Origin: Bryum argenteum
Lineage: Eukaryota; Streptophyta; Bryopsida; Bryales; Bryaceae
Assembly: GCA_037043015.1 (NCBI GenBank)
Contig: CM073321.1
Span: 19,403,001-19,467,000 of the forward strand
DNA length: 64,000 bases
Reading direction: 5' to 3'
Of this stretch, positions 11,447 to 23,907 are shown one piece after another. The position numbers and the translations under genes are program-made. Position 1 is the first letter of the stretch. Each line of letters opens with the position of its first letter. Below the pieces are notes generated by a model. It was not told the DNA's origin, searched no databases, and saw nothing but the letters and a program-made list of their open reading frames with translations.

Positions 11447-12382
11447 TTGACACCTATAGATTGGATATTATCGCATTGTAATTTACAACAAAATACAACT
11501 TATACGTATGTTGTCGGTGATTGTTTTTTTAATTCTATAGCGTATCTTTTAAATTATGATATTTCATTTGAGATCCTTAGAATAAATACAATGCAACATC
11601 TTGCTTTGTGCATATCTTTAAATACACCAAAAGCTTTAGAAACACTTCAGTTTGAATTAAATGAAGATTGGTTGCATGACTTACATATAGGAGTATTTAA
11701 TGCAGAACAATATATCCAAAAAATGTCTCTAAGTGCAAGAGGAGGTCTTCGGGGAGATTTTACGGCTATTAAATGGATATCTGATTATTTAAAAAGACCT
11801 ATTTATGTATGGTCTACTCATAGCGGAAAAATAATAGTGAAAGGAGATTTTGAATTTCAATTGGATCCATTGCATTTGGCTTTTGGTTCAAGACATTTTG
11901 AACCTATAGAAAAATTAAACCAAAGCATGTCAGTAGTTTTGCCTCTAGAAGTTACAAAAACTGAAATAATAAACTTAGAATTAGATGGAGTATTTAAAGA
12001 ATTAAATTCACAAAAAACATGGAAATCAAATACATATAAAGAACAAATAGATAGTGAATCACAAATGACAAACATTGAAAATCGTAGTATCATTACTAAA
12101 AGTAATGTGGATATTGAAAAGATTGTAATCAATGACTTTTGTATTAAGACACCTACAAGTATTAAATCTAAAATTATAAAAAATGAAATTTACAGTAATT
12201 TATTTAACAGTGGTGAAAAAATGGATGCTAATGCTTGTTTAAAATATCAAATTGGTGTAGATACTGAGAGGAATAAAAACCATCATAATTTGATTAAAAA
12301 CAACATAAAAGAAAATTGTGCAATATTAAAAATAGTACACCAAACACACAAAAAAAAAGAAAAAGAATGTTTTGGAATTTAG
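11447..12382 (+). CDS. Helitron OTU-like cysteine protease segment
   Basis: An open stretch of about 310 codons begins with an OTU-type domain. VVGDCFFNSIAYLL holds the candidate catalytic Asp-Cys pair, RPIYVWSTHSGKI is a typical OTU strand, and FGSRHFEPI supplies the late His. OTU domains are found at the N terminus of Helitron2/Helentron polyproteins, and this one is followed by the other parts of such a protein. The second half is Lys/Asn-rich without a clear domain. A homologous OTU domain occurs at 20986-21598. The ATG lies in an AT-rich leader; a start a few codons away is equally possible. Confidence 0.7.
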   Translation: MTPIDWILSHCNLQQNTTYTYVVGDCFFNSIAYLLNYDISFEILRINTMQHLALCISLNTPKALETLQFELNEDWLHDLHIGVFNAEQYIQKMSLSARGGLRGDFTAIKWISDYLKRPIYVWSTHSGKIIVKGDFEFQLDPLHLAFGSRHFEPIEKLNQSMSVVLPLEVTKTEIINLELDGVFKELNSQKTWKSNTYKEQIDSESQMTNIENRSIITKSNVDIEKIVINDFCIKTPTSIKSKIIKNEIYSNLFNSGEKMDANACLKYQIGVDTERNKNHHNLIKNNIKENCAILKIVHQTHKKKEKECFGI

Positions 12383-12990
12383 AGCTGAATAATACTCTAA
12401 AAACTTTGATGTTGAAATATCCAACAAATAAAGAAATTGCTTCAAGGTTTTTACTTGAAAATAAAGAATTGAATTTATCAATTGACCAAGTAATTCGCTA
12501 TATTAGAAAGATTAAAACTAGCATCATAAAAGTTGATATTGATACAACTAAAGAAAATGAAAATGTTTCAATTGAAAAAAAAATCGAAAATGAATACATT
12601 TTTACCATACAAGATAAAAGAGTGAATTGCAACAAAATCCAAAGTAAATCTATTATAGATACCAACAATATAAATTTGATGTGCAATAAAATTCAAACTT
12701 AAAATGACTTATCAATTTCATATAAAAAACGATCTTATACTAAGTGGAAAGAAATGCATGAAACATTGAAATTAATATTGAATGAACATCAAAATAGTAC
12801 ATTCCATGCTAAAGCAAATTTATTTGCACAAAATAATCGAGAGCTTCATAAAACTCCAACACAAATATTAAAACAAATGAAACTTATAGTATCCAAGTGA
12901 AACTTATTAGATAAAACTTTAGCCCAAAAAACTTCAAAAAAAGATAATTTTGCTAAAAATAAAAATAAAAATAAAGATCCTTTTGTTATA
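12316..12990 (+). pseudogene. Helitron polyprotein, Myb/SANT-like linker segment
   Basis: The frame opens 66 bp before the OTU frame ends and encodes WNLELNNTLKTLMLKYPTNK...IDQVIRYIRKIK. This looks like a helix-turn-helix or Myb/SANT-like DNA-binding segment. A similar unit appears in another frame near 12740 (YTKWKEMHETLKLILNEH). Stops at 12700 and 12898 and further frame changes interrupt it. It connects the OTU domain to the zinc-finger/DUF6570 part and is probably one polyprotein broken by mutations. Confidence 0.45.
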
Positions 12991-13014
12991 TTATAAGACA
13001 AAATAAAAGATATT

Positions 13015-13904
13015 CCAATCTATCCATGTATATGTTGTGAAAGGTTGAATTTTTTTTCGAAGACAACAGCGGCTTGTGAAATAATCATGAAACAATTGAA
13101 TAATTTATTGAAATATAATCTACAATTCACTATGACGGAAAAATTATATGTATGTAACTTTTGCTTAAAATCAATTAATAAATCTATGATTCCTAAATAT
13201 TGTGTTCCACTCAACCTTCCAGAAATTTTGTTATAGAATCTGTCAAAAAAATCACAATGTTAGAAGAAAGATTAATATCCCCGCGGATTGCATTTGCACA
13301 GATACATAAATTATATAATTATGGCCAATATAAATTACATGGAAGTATCATAAAAGTTCCAGCGAACATTGATCAAACTCAATGTTTACTTCCACGCTTA
13401 CCAAAAGATGGTACAACAATTGGAATATTATTGAATAGTCGTTTGGAGTATCGTTCTCCTTATATGTCGGGAAATATTCGACCAAATTTAACAATGTTAG
13501 CTTTAAAAGATCTACTTAAATCACCTCTTTCTAAAGAATGCAATGTTTCAATTCGCCCACACTGGAACAATTTGTTTGCATTATACATGCAATCTAATTC
13601 AAATTTGGATACATCAAACAATACACTTGAAGATACATCAAATGAAGACAACTTTGAAGAAGATTTGGAAGGACCTCCAAGTGAAACTTTGGTACATAAT
13701 TTTTTAGATTTTGAAAAAATATATGATTTTGATAACATGATTCCTATTGCTCCAAGCCAAGAATATTCTCCTATTGACATTTTTAAAGACAAACACAGTG
13801 AGGAATTGAATTATCCAACATTATTTTATGGCTATCCACGAGAAGAAAAGATTTTAAAATTTTTTTCCTTATCATCAAATAGCAAGTTGGAAAATTTTAC
13901 ATAA
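13015..13904 (+). pseudogene. Helitron zinc-finger plus DUF6570 region
   Basis: It starts with CICCERLNFF and a later CNFC pair, as in the zinc-binding part upstream of Helitron replicase domains. Then comes MLEERLISPRIAFAQIHKL, the hallmark of DUF6570, continuing with LPRLPKDGTTIGILLNSRL and YMSGNIRPNLTMLALKDLL. After an acidic linker, ELNYPTLFYGYPREE matches the FPTLFP signature just before Helitron_like_N. A frame change near 13235 separates the zinc finger from DUF6570. Confidence 0.75.
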
Positions 13905-14795
13905 AAATCATGATTTTGCTACCAATATCCAAAATACATTTTTCAAGGCAATTAAAATTTGTATTGAAAATGTTAGAAGTTCTAGTTGGATACAAATTCA
14001 AAAAGGAAAGTTATTTGGACGTAGATTAACAGCAGGTCAAGTAACCCAAGAACCAAATCTTGATAAAATCTTGGAATCCCATATAGTTTTTCGAGATTTG
14101 AAAAAACTACGAACATCACCTGATTATATTGAGGGATTAACAAAAAATTATTTGCTATGATTAGACAAGTAGGTCCACCAACTTTCTTTATTACATTAAC
14201 AAGTGCAGAGCGATTATGGGAACCATTGATTGAAGCTTTGTATAAATTGAATAAAGAAAATCTTAAGTTACCAGAATTTAATAAGTTACAGTCTAGTGAT
14301 ATTGCAGAAATGATTAGAACCGACCCTGTCACTTGTGCATTATATTATAATCACCGTACAAAAGCTTTTCGGGAATTGCTTCAAAAAGAGCCTAATATTT
14401 TGGGTGAAGTTGTTGATTTTTTCTTTGTCACAGAATTTCAACACCGTGGAAGTCAGCATGAACATGCACTTATTTGGATAAATGATGCACCTAAATTTTG
14501 AGCAAACACAAATGAGGAAATTGAGAATTTTGTTGATAACTATATTAATACTGATAAAAGTTTATTGCCTTTAACACTACAAGAGACACAAACACATAAG
14601 CATTCACGACCATGTAGAAAAAAAGGTCAATCCATTTGTAGATTTCACTATCCGCTTCCTCCTATAAAGCAAACAACAATTTTAGAACCTGTAGAGAACA
14701 CAGATGCCAAAACTCTATTGTTTTTACAAAATAAAGCTAAAAGTATTTTTGTATACTTGAAGGGAAATAGACTTTGGAATAAATATGCAATTTGA
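13905..14795 (+). pseudogene. Helitron replication initiator domain (HUH Rep, Helitron_like_N)
   Basis: AMIRQVGPPTFFITLTSAERLW is the conserved start of Helitron_like_N. TEFQHRGSQHEHALIWI contains the HUH metal-binding motif (HEHAL). THKHSRPCRKKG...CRFHYPLPP is the Cys/His motif that follows it. The catalytic Tyr region comes in the next segment (DPYAATTYCTSYMTK near 14980). Stops near 13904, 14158 and 14499, plus the frame change at about 14785, show it is not translatable as one protein. The upstream portion (HDFATNIQNTFFKAIKI) lies in a different frame. Confidence 0.8.
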
Positions 14796-17404
14796 TGATT
14801 TTATCAATAAATTTCAAATAGATGAAAAGACTTATATTTTAGCTTTACGTAGTCAATTAAAAAGGCCTCAAGTATTCTTGAAACGATCATTATGTAACAT
14901 TCGAACAAACACATTCAACAAAACCATTGCACACACATGGTTTGCAAATACTGATATACAATTTATTCTTGATCCGTATGCAGCTACTACATATTGTACA
15001 TCATATATGACGAAGGTTGATAAATCTATAACAGTCGAGTTGAAATCAATCTTACAAAAATGCATTACTGATAAAACAGATGCCAACTTAAGGATCTTAA
15101 AACTTGGAAATGATTTTTTAAATGCTCAACAAATGTCTGCTCAATTGGCAATTTATCTTGTTTTGTCCATACCTTTGTATCATTGTTCTCGTTCTTTTGC
15201 ATTTATAAACACTTCATCATTAGAAGAATGCGCATTTGTTTTAAAACCACAACAACAACTTCTTAAATTGGACAAAGAATCTACGGATGTGATGTGTAAA
15301 TCTATTCTAGATAAGTACTTAAATCGGTCAAATGACTTAAAAGACATAAGTTTAGTGGAATTTGTAGGGAATTACAATCACAATACAAAAAAAAATTCGA
15401 TTCGAAGAAAACCAAAAATTATTAGATGTGTAAATTACAATAAATTGAAAGATTTAGAAAATTGGTCACGAGAACAATTATTGTTATATGTTCCATTTCA
15501 TGTATCAGAAGAATCTTTAAAAAATAAAAAACTTACATGGAAAGAAGCTTATGATGAACAATATGAAATTATAATGTCAAGACGAAAGATTTTCAATTAT
15601 GAACTCAAAAGAGAATCATCCCAAAATTCTAATGATGATGACGAGTGGAACAACTTACAAGAATTGGCATCTAATGTAACAACCTTAAAAGATTTTAGCT
15701 TATGGAATGATTCTTCGATAGAAAATGCACAATCAATACCAGTAAGTATGAATGTTGAGAAATATGATTTAGCCACAGATATTTATGTAAAACCATATTC
15801 CACTTACACTTATAAAAGTACATTACAAGATAATAGTTGTATTTTAGAATTAATGAAAGATGAAGAATATTTTAAAATACTTCGATTGTTAAACGAGGAG
15901 GAAAGAGCAATTTATGATGATCTAATGTATAAAAAAAGAGTTCATTTCAATGAACCAATATATTTATTTCTCACTGGAGGAGCTGGAACTGGAAAGACAT
16001 TCACTCTTCAAGTAGTTATACAAGGATTGTTACGTATACATCACAAAGATTTGAAATCAGATCCTTTGAAAATCAAAGCATTATTAATGGCATTTACTGG
16101 CAAAGCTGCATTTAATATACGTGGAACTATAATACATTCAGCATTACACATTCCAATTAATCAATCATTATCAAATCTTGGAAAATTATCTTCGGAAACA
16201 CTTTCTAAATTGAATGAACAATATGAACAATTAAAATTTATTGTTATTGACGAAATATCACTAGTAGGTGCTAAGATGTTAGATGCAATTGATCAAAGAT
16301 TGCGTTCAATCAAACATGTAAAAAATCAATTTTTTGGAGGTTTGGATGTGATAGTCACGGGAGATTTTTATCAAGCGCCACCAGTACGAGATAGATGGAT
16401 ATTCCAAAAACTTGATCTTGGGCTTAATGTTATAGCACCTAATTTTCGGCATGAATACATTGCATGTTATGAACTCAAAACTATTATGCGCCAAAATGAT
16501 ATGATGTTCATTAACTTATTAAATAGATTTCGAGAAGCATTCCATACCATTGAAGACATAGAGACAATAAATAATTTGTGCTTGAAACCACCTCCATCAA
16601 ATTCACTGATACCTTATCTATATTATACTAATAAAGATATGATTGCACACAATAATAAAGAATTTTTCAACGCAAAAGGGAAAACATATCATTTTGAAGC
16701 AAATGATGTACGACAACCTTCTTTGCCACCATCTTATCAAATTCCAACAAATCCAAATTTGACTGCATGATTTCATACAACCATCAAAGTTAAAAGAGAT
16801 AATTATGCTAGTAGAACTTTGCAACAACTATGCAATATTTCATGGACTTGTTAATGGTGCAGATGGTTTATTTAAAGCAACATCATCACATTCCAATAAG
16901 TCTTACATTTGGATAAACTTCTTCGATACAAAGGTGGGCAATGTTACTAGACATTCTAACTGTCATTTATATAAGGAGAGTAATATAGATTTAACATAGA
17001 CTCCCATAGAACCAATTGTAAAAGAAATTAGACTTGGTAAAACTCAAACACATCTCATTACCCGAAGGCAGTTTCCTATACAATTAGCTGCTGCAAGAAC
17101 AATTCATCGATCTCAAAGTTTGTCATTAGATGACGTTGCTTTTAATCCATTTGGTGTGAATGAACATGGTTTGGCTTATACAGCGTTATCACGCATTCGA
17201 ACCAAAGAGAAGCTGTACCTACTTACTCTATTATCAAAATCTAACTTCCAAGTCGATGTACTAGTGCGTGAAGAAATGGAAAGGTTAACAACTAGAGCAA
17301 AATGGAATTTGTATGTACAAATATTAAGACCTTTACGTCAATCTTATATAATTATTCAAAGTATTACTATAAATTCTTTACACAAACATTTTTTTGGATT
17401 ATAA
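14785..17404 (+). pseudogene. Helitron Rep C-terminal part and PIF1-family helicase
   Basis: A 661-codon frame (14785-16770) holds the Rep tyrosine region (DPYAATTYCTSYMTK), then a PIF1/SF1B helicase. Walker A is LTGGAGTGKT near 15975, Walker B is VIDEISLVG near 16245, and GDFYQAPPV and ELKTIMRQND follow. After a stop at 16768 and a frame change, the helicase continues with ELCNNYAIFHGLVNGADG, QFPIQLAAARTIHRSQ and GLAYTALSRIRTKEKLYLL (motif VI). A further TAG lies at 16997. The helicase would unwind DNA during rolling-circle transposition. All its motifs are recognisable, so decay is fairly recent. Confidence 0.9.
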
Positions 17405-18038
17405 AAATGATCATAACATGCAAAGTTCACATATTTTGTGTTTTCAAGAAACCAAAATAAATCATGAAAATGAAATAAGTGAATTTATCGATACATCTAG
17501 ATATAAATTTATTTACAAGAAGGATAAGTATGGCTTGCTTATGATGTATGAATATCAAATGCATTGTGCATCGTTTGAAACAAACACTTTCTCCGGATCA
17601 GAGTTTATAGCCGCTTCATTTAATTTGGGAACCCGTAATGCAATATTTGTCATCACATTATATTGCAGTCATTCAACCAAAGTTACAAAATTCTTAGAAA
17701 TTTTAGAATCTTTATTGAATCAAGCACCATTAGAATGTCCAATCCTTATTTTAGGTGATTTTAATGTGGATTTATCTAATAATAGTACCCAACATTTTGA
17801 GATTAAAAAGATTTTTGATAGCATGAACAAAAATAACTTAGAACAAAAAATTTCAACATCTACTACCCAAAAAAATTCGTTGATAGATCATATATGGTGA
17901 AATATACCTGGAACCGATACCAAATATGGAGTTACAGATGCCTATTGGCCTGATTATCACAAACCCATTTATTGTGCTTTTAAATTACCAAGTTCATTAC
18001 CAAAATATACTAAACAAATTCAATCATTTCGTTTTACA
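17394..18038 (+). pseudogene. AP-type endonuclease/exonuclease/phosphatase domain of the Helitron
   Basis: ILCFQETKI, PILILGDFNVDLSNN, SLIDHIW and DAYWPDYHKPI are the four classic motifs of the endonuclease-exonuclease-phosphatase fold, in order. The last stands where SDH normally occurs. A stop near 17898 separates the third and fourth motifs. Presence of this domain after the helicase marks the element as Helentron/Helitron2-like, not a canonical plant Helitron. Confidence 0.8.
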
Positions 18039-18186
18039 TAACTTCAGATTAAAATATCATAACAAGCCTCAAGAATGTCAAAAAAAAATAATAAAAACTC
18101 AAAATTCCAACAAGTCCCTAAAAATTCAATGTGTATGAAATCAAAGTTGGAAATTTAAGCACAACAACGACACTAAAAATTGTCTA

Positions 18187-18660
18187 AAAAATATTTTTCA
18201 CGATGTAAAGAAACTTTTCTTTTTCAAATTTTTTTTTTGCACTATTTTATGCAGGTATTTTTCTACATGTTGGAAAAATATCAAAAAATTTTGATTTTTT
18301 TTCTTTTTTTTTTTGGAGGCTGGGGCGTCTTTTTACTGCCCAACAAACTTTGAATATTTTTCACGATGTAAAAAAACTTCTTTTTTTTCAAAATATTTTT
18401 TTTCAATATTTTATGCAGTTATTTTTCTACATGTAAAAAAAATATCAAATTTTTTGAATTTGTTTTTTCTTTTTTAGGCTAAAGCGTCTTTTTATTGCCC
18501 AACAGACTTTGAATATTTTTCACGATGTAAAATAAAAAAAGATTCAAATTTTTTTTTTGCAATATTTCATGCAGGTATTTTCTACATTTAGGAAAAATAT
18601 CAAATTTTTTTGAATTTGTTATTTTGTTTTTAGGCTGGAGCATCTTTTTACTGCATCTTA
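18187..18660. repeat. AT-rich tandem repeat, three units of about 160 bp
   Basis: Each unit contains AATATTTTTCACGATGTAAA, a poly-T tract, TATGCAGGTATTTTTCTACA and GGCTGGGGCGTCTTTTTACT. Units start near 18187, 18352 and 18510. The same unit recurs twice at 20400-20690. It lies just after the Helitron endonuclease and could be its 3' terminal region or a satellite-like repeat. Confidence 0.8.
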
Positions 18661-20105
18661 AAACTTTCATCTTTCAATGCTAGAAGAAAACTTCGGACGT
18701 AAATTGAAAATTTTACCCCTATAATCTAGTAAATGATTATTACATGTACATGTACACCAAAAGTTATATTCAAACTCCTTACCATTCATGAGATTATAAT
18801 GTTCTAAGTTATAATAAGATGACATATTTAACTAAATATGAAGTGTCCGGAGATTACAATCAACAACAATAGTTGCCAAATGGTTTATGGAATCATGAAT
18901 TTATGTAGATTTTAGGGTCACGGATGGGGAATCTCCTCATGTTTCAAAGTCCTTAATTTAGCCCAAAGTCCATATTTAATCAAATGATGCACTGAAGTTA
19001 TTTTTCCTTGTTGAAGACTAGGATAGAAGTTTTTTGGAGAGGGGAAAAACTACTTCAAGAAATAAATATTACTTGAGACTCTTTAAATATTTGTTTCTAG
19101 GTGAGTTAGAAATATATCTGCAAAGTTATTACCGTGACAAGACATGTGATACCTAGGGAAAAGCTTAGTTCTCCACAAGGTGGTATGTTAAAGTTCATCT
19201 ACAAAGGCCAATTTTTGTCAACAAAGAAGGCATGTGCACAATCATTGAATTAAAATCCCAAAGTGTAGAACATACTCCATCACCTATCTTATATGTAAAA
19301 TGATCCCAATTTTTGGTAAGTTTTTGAAGTTTTTGTCATTTGATTGTCTTTAGGCACATTTTCAAGATAAATGAGAATATAATGCAATTTTGGTCAAATT
19401 TCGGCTTGCCTTTACTTTGGTTTTTGAGAGTAGAGAACCCTTACGGTATTAAAAATGCTAAAGTACAAGTGGTCTACTTAGAAAGATATGAAAAAACTTT
19501 ACAATACATAGTAGGTTACAACTTCATAGCTTGAAGATTGAGCAAATGAAATCTATAGTAAGGTGGTCAACAATGGCGCAATCTTCAATACGGAAAATTT
19601 ACATGGATGTTACAAGTGCAAGCAGTTTTTATGCATGGGAAAAATTAGTTGAGAGCTAGAGCAAGTGGGATCATCATTTTGAGACTCTTTAACAAGTGAC
19701 ATGGACCTTTCAAAATCCTATGTGAAAATTAAAATTTTGACAAAATCTTGCAAAAGCCAACACTTACAATAGTTTTAGAGGGTTTTCAGAAACTAGTACA
19801 ACAAAGGGATTAATGAAATGGTTCTCAGTTTGATTTGAGATTAGTACCAATTATTAATTGTTAGGGACTAAATGCACCAAACTAGGGTCCATTTCAAATG
19901 TGGAGGATCCAAAATCCCCATTTCACATGCTCCAAAGAAAGTATGTAATTCCGATGTCTCTATTGCATCAAGGATAATATAGCTTCTGCACAACAAAAAC
20001 ACTGCATGTACCAAGATACACGAATACAAAGCAAATATATATTCCAAAATTGCGAACATGCAAATAACATAATCAGTCACTATGTAGCCAAATTTCCCAC
20101 CAAAT
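18661..20105. other. Stretch without recognised genes between two tandem-repeat blocks
   Basis: I see no domain and no repeat match elsewhere in the window. The stretch is AT-rich and many-stopped in all frames. Confidence 0.5.
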
Positions 20106-20385
20106 TCAAGGTTCCTGGCAAGCTCAGAATTATTTTCCAAACGCTCATCCCTCTCAACAACCTGACCAGCTTTCAATTCGAGTAAACGTACTCCAAATGC
20201 TCGACTTGTCACTTTTCCGGCTACACACGGTTAATCAGTCAGTTAGTTAGGTATGAACCTTTATTTGAGTAGAATCACTGATCGATTGAATATGATACAT
20301 GTCTGGTAAGCTTCAGGGCTTTACTTGGTAACAGAAGAGTCAGTGATACGATTAATGAAGAGGATCACATCGGTTAGCTCCTCCT
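20106..20385 (-). pseudogene. Exon-like fragment(s), possible captured gene piece
   Basis: On the minus strand, a GTGTAG acceptor at about 20223 precedes about 40 codons with ordinary host-like composition (VTSRAFGVRLLELKAGQVVE, then RLENNSELARNLEF), followed by a possible GTGGGA donor. A second exon-like piece lies just upstream (LTKEELTDVILFINRI, then GTAAAG). The phases do not join cleanly. The fragment lies between repeat blocks shared by both sides, as expected for a gene piece captured by a rolling-circle element. I cannot name the parent gene. Confidence 0.35.
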
Positions 20386-20399
20386 TGGTCAGCAGACTT

Positions 20400-20690
20400 T
20401 GAATATTTTTCACGATGTAAAAAAACCTTTTTTCTCAAATTCTTTTTTGCACTATTTGATGCAGGTATTTTTCTACATGTAGAAAAAATATCAAAAAAGA
20501 TTGAATTTTTTGTTTTTTTTTTTTTCGATGTTGGGGCGTTATTTTACTGCCTAGCAGACTTTGAATATTTTTCATGATGTAATTTTTTTTTCATTTTTTT
20601 TTTTTTTTTTTTGCAATATTTCATGCAGGTATTTTTCTATATGTAGAAAAAATTTCAAAATTTTTGGAAATTTTTCTTTTGAAGAAGTGA
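20400..20690. repeat. AT-rich tandem repeat, two further units of the 160-bp repeat
   Basis: Units near 20400 and 20560 match those at 18187-18660 (CACGATGTAA, TATGCAGGTATTTTTCTAC, GGGGCG). They end in GATGCCCTAAAGCATC, a short hairpin of the kind found near Helitron 3' ends. Confidence 0.75.
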
Positions 20691-20742
20691 TGATGCCCTA
20701 AAGCATCTTCGTTTTTCAATTTGCATTTTAATCAATGTCAGA

Positions 20743-20822
20743 AAAAGATTCAAAAGATTCCCAAAGATTCCAAAGATTTTGAAAGATTCCAAAGATTCTA
20801 AAAGATTCCAAAAAATTCCAAA
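20743..20822. repeat. AAAGATTCC short tandem repeat
   Basis: About eight imperfect copies of (A)AAGATTCC run in tandem just upstream of the second OTU gene. Confidence 0.8.
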
Positions 20823-20985
20823 ATCATCTAATATTAATAAACCATGGTAAGATATTTTTATAAATTAAAGTAAAATACATTTATAAATAATATCCTTCAT
20901 TTAGAATTTAAAGATATTGTAAGGTACATGTATATATATACTAATTGTATGTAATCGATATAATCTTTCATTCATATACCTAATC

Positions 20986-23907
20986 ATGACTAATATGGAT
21001 GATCGTGATTTTGCAAAGAAAATCAGTGATTATAATTTAAAAGTGGTTTCTCCTTTTCAATATACTGCAGGGGATTGCTTTTTTGATTCAGTTGCGTATT
21101 TAAAGTTGCTCGGTACTAATGCTAGTTCCCAAGAGAGAAAAATATTCAGACTCTCTAAGGATAGAAGCTATGAAAATCTTTGAAAAAGAAATTGCAGCGA
21201 ATACCGAATTGGCCCAATATAGTATTCGAGAGATAAATTCAAAACTTATCTATATGAATATTTCATCACTAAACGAATATATTGCTAGGATGAAAGTATC
21301 TCACAAAAAGTCCGAGTCAAAAAGCCTATGGGCTAACCTTACACTTCATTTGTGGGTAACAAAAGTTTTGCAACAACCTATTTATGTATGGAATAAAAAT
21401 GATGCTGGTAAATTATTAGCTCGAGCTCAAGGGTATTTAGATAAAGATCCAATACACTTGGTTTGGTATTTGGAGCATCGGCATATAGAACCAATGATTC
21501 CTATCGATAATAATATTGAAATTCCTATTCCAATAATATCTGGGGATACTATAGATTTAACAGATGATAATGTTTTAACCGATTTTGATCCTAATTAGAA
21601 AAAGAAAAAAAAAAGAAACCAAAATATTGATAATAAAACCTATGAGATACGTCCATATAGTGTTGCAGAAATTGACGAAGGTTATATATTTGAAAAAGAT
21701 TTTGTTTGTGATATTCCCATAAATTATATCCAAACCCCTTCGTTATTAACCAATGAGAAAAATATCAATAAACAAAATGCTCAATGTATATATAATTTAT
21801 TAATGAATAATGCTACACAAATAAGTGTTCTTTTACTACAGCCAACATGTATTGTAATGATTGATGAAAATAAAGATGACACCAAAATTCCAATCACAAG
21901 TAAGTTTTTACCATTGATGTTGAAGTTCTTTGAAATATAATTTCTATTTTGTTTTCTATATTAATCAAATTATTAATGTTTTTACAATTTTTTTTTAAGT
22001 ACAAAGCTTTTTTATGATGAACTAGACAAACTTTTGAAGAAAAATCCTGAGAAGGATATTAAATATTATTTAGCAAATAATGTGAGGTATGAACCCATAG
22101 ATGGACAACATGTAATTTATGCATGTAAAATGATAGCCCACGAAAAATTGGAAGCTAATGAAATTTCAAATGAAGATTATGAAAAGAAGTTTGTTTCTAG
22201 ACCAGCTAATATATATTATATGATGAATATTATGAAGACAAATATCTAGCTTTGTCATCCAATTCTAATGAATTTCATCTAAAAAGAAAAAATTATAGTA
22301 CCGTTGGAGAAAAGCTATCAAAGATGAGAGAACTTTATCATCATTACAATGATCCAGATCCATTGGCAGGAGGGGATGACCTTGAACGTGCGCAAGTTAT
22401 GAAACTTATGTTATATGTTTTACTCATACAAGATCAAAATATTACAACGCTCGGAAAAGTAAGTGAGAAATTAGTTGATTGGACAACACATGTTTTTATA
22501 TTCAGTGATGATTGTTACAAATCTTTGCAACAAGTATGTGATGCATATGACAACAAAAGAATATTTTATAATAAATCATTAAGCGAAAAACATTCTAAAG
22601 ATTCTTCATTGCTTCAAAAATCGATGGAAGTTTCATAGTTAAGACCATGGAAAGGATTAAACTCTAATGATTATATTGTATTGAGCAATGCTTGCTTAAA
22701 ATCTCCACAACTCCATTTTTTTGAAGGATATAATATCAAGGATGGTTTATTTAAGACTCATACAATCAATTATTTTTCAAATAAAATCAAATTAACCAAT
22801 GCTGTGAATAATATATATAGATGGTTGGAAGTAAAGGAAAATCCTTTACTTATAGACCAAGATTTTCGACATTGTGATATATCAAAATTTCAATTTGAAA
22901 AACTACTTGATTATATGGCTGAATCCAATAATTCTATCTTTGTAAATGCATGGGGCACATTAAAACGGATTAAAGAGTTACCTAATCATCAAAGATATAT
23001 TCCACAACTTATATCCAATCATTATGAATCTATCAAATATTCATTCGACCAATCAATGATTGCAAATTCTTCTAAATTTTGGACATGGAATAAAAGAATT
23101 CAAGGTGCTATTTCTAATAAATTTGTTGAAATTTTTGCAAAAATTGGAAACTTCAATATAACTTCATATCAACTTTCATGCAATTCCTTATTTATTTTTT
23201 ATACAGGTCGTCAAGGGATTAATGGAAGACATTAGTCTATGAAAGAATATAAATTATTTGGAAAAAATCTTCAAAAGTGGACTTCTTCAATTTCACGATG
23301 GAATGTAATACTCTTGTTGCCAATAGAAACCTCAGCACATGAAGTACTTTCTAATCTTAAAATAGAAGATCAACATATTATAATAGAAGGTACTTGGGGA
23401 TATCCTAGGCAACATAAAAGTGAAAATTTACAAGATGACAACAATAGTAACTTAATAAGTTTTCAACAAAAATCTGAGATTATTTTTATCTTTTCTTACC
23501 TGGTGCAGAGTAGTGCATCGTTGAATTTTCCATCAAAGCTTGGAAGTGATCCATTGCCACTTATATTTGCGAAAAATGAAGTTGAATACAATCCCGGTGA
23601 AAGAGGGTTACTAAATTTTAATTATTTGATAGAGTGTTATTTACCTCGAGAGTGGGATTTGATCTTCATTGGGAACACTTTTAATGTAGAAAGTTTAGTC
23701 AAATCTCCTCATTTTGTAGTAACCAAAATTTATGTCTTGGATTCTTCTTTTGTAAAGATATTGATTTTGAGAAAACAAATCCTAAGCATTATTAGAATGA
23801 CTAAGTTATTATTTTATAAAACCTTTTCATTTGAAACGGTCTGCAATGTTATTTTTCATCCATCCAACTTATGTGCATGCATATTTACAAATTTATTTTG
23901 TTTGTAA
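20986..23907 (+). pseudogene. Second OTU-domain transposon polyprotein, decayed
   Basis: It starts at ATG 20986 with an OTU domain (YTAGDCFFDSVAYL; PIYVWNKNDAGKLL; EHRHIEP) split by a frameshift near 21120. TAG at 21596 is followed in frame by more coding-like sequence. A possible intron (about 21901-22000) joins PITS to KLFYDELDKLL. After another frame change near 22220, one frame runs to 23907 with stops at 22636 and 23233. It contains DPDPLAGGDDLERAQVMKL, WAWGTLKRIK-like and GTWGYPRQHK segments. The OTU part is homologous to that of the Helitron at 11.4 kb, but no HUH or helicase motif is present and I do not recognise the long C-terminal part. Confidence 0.6.
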
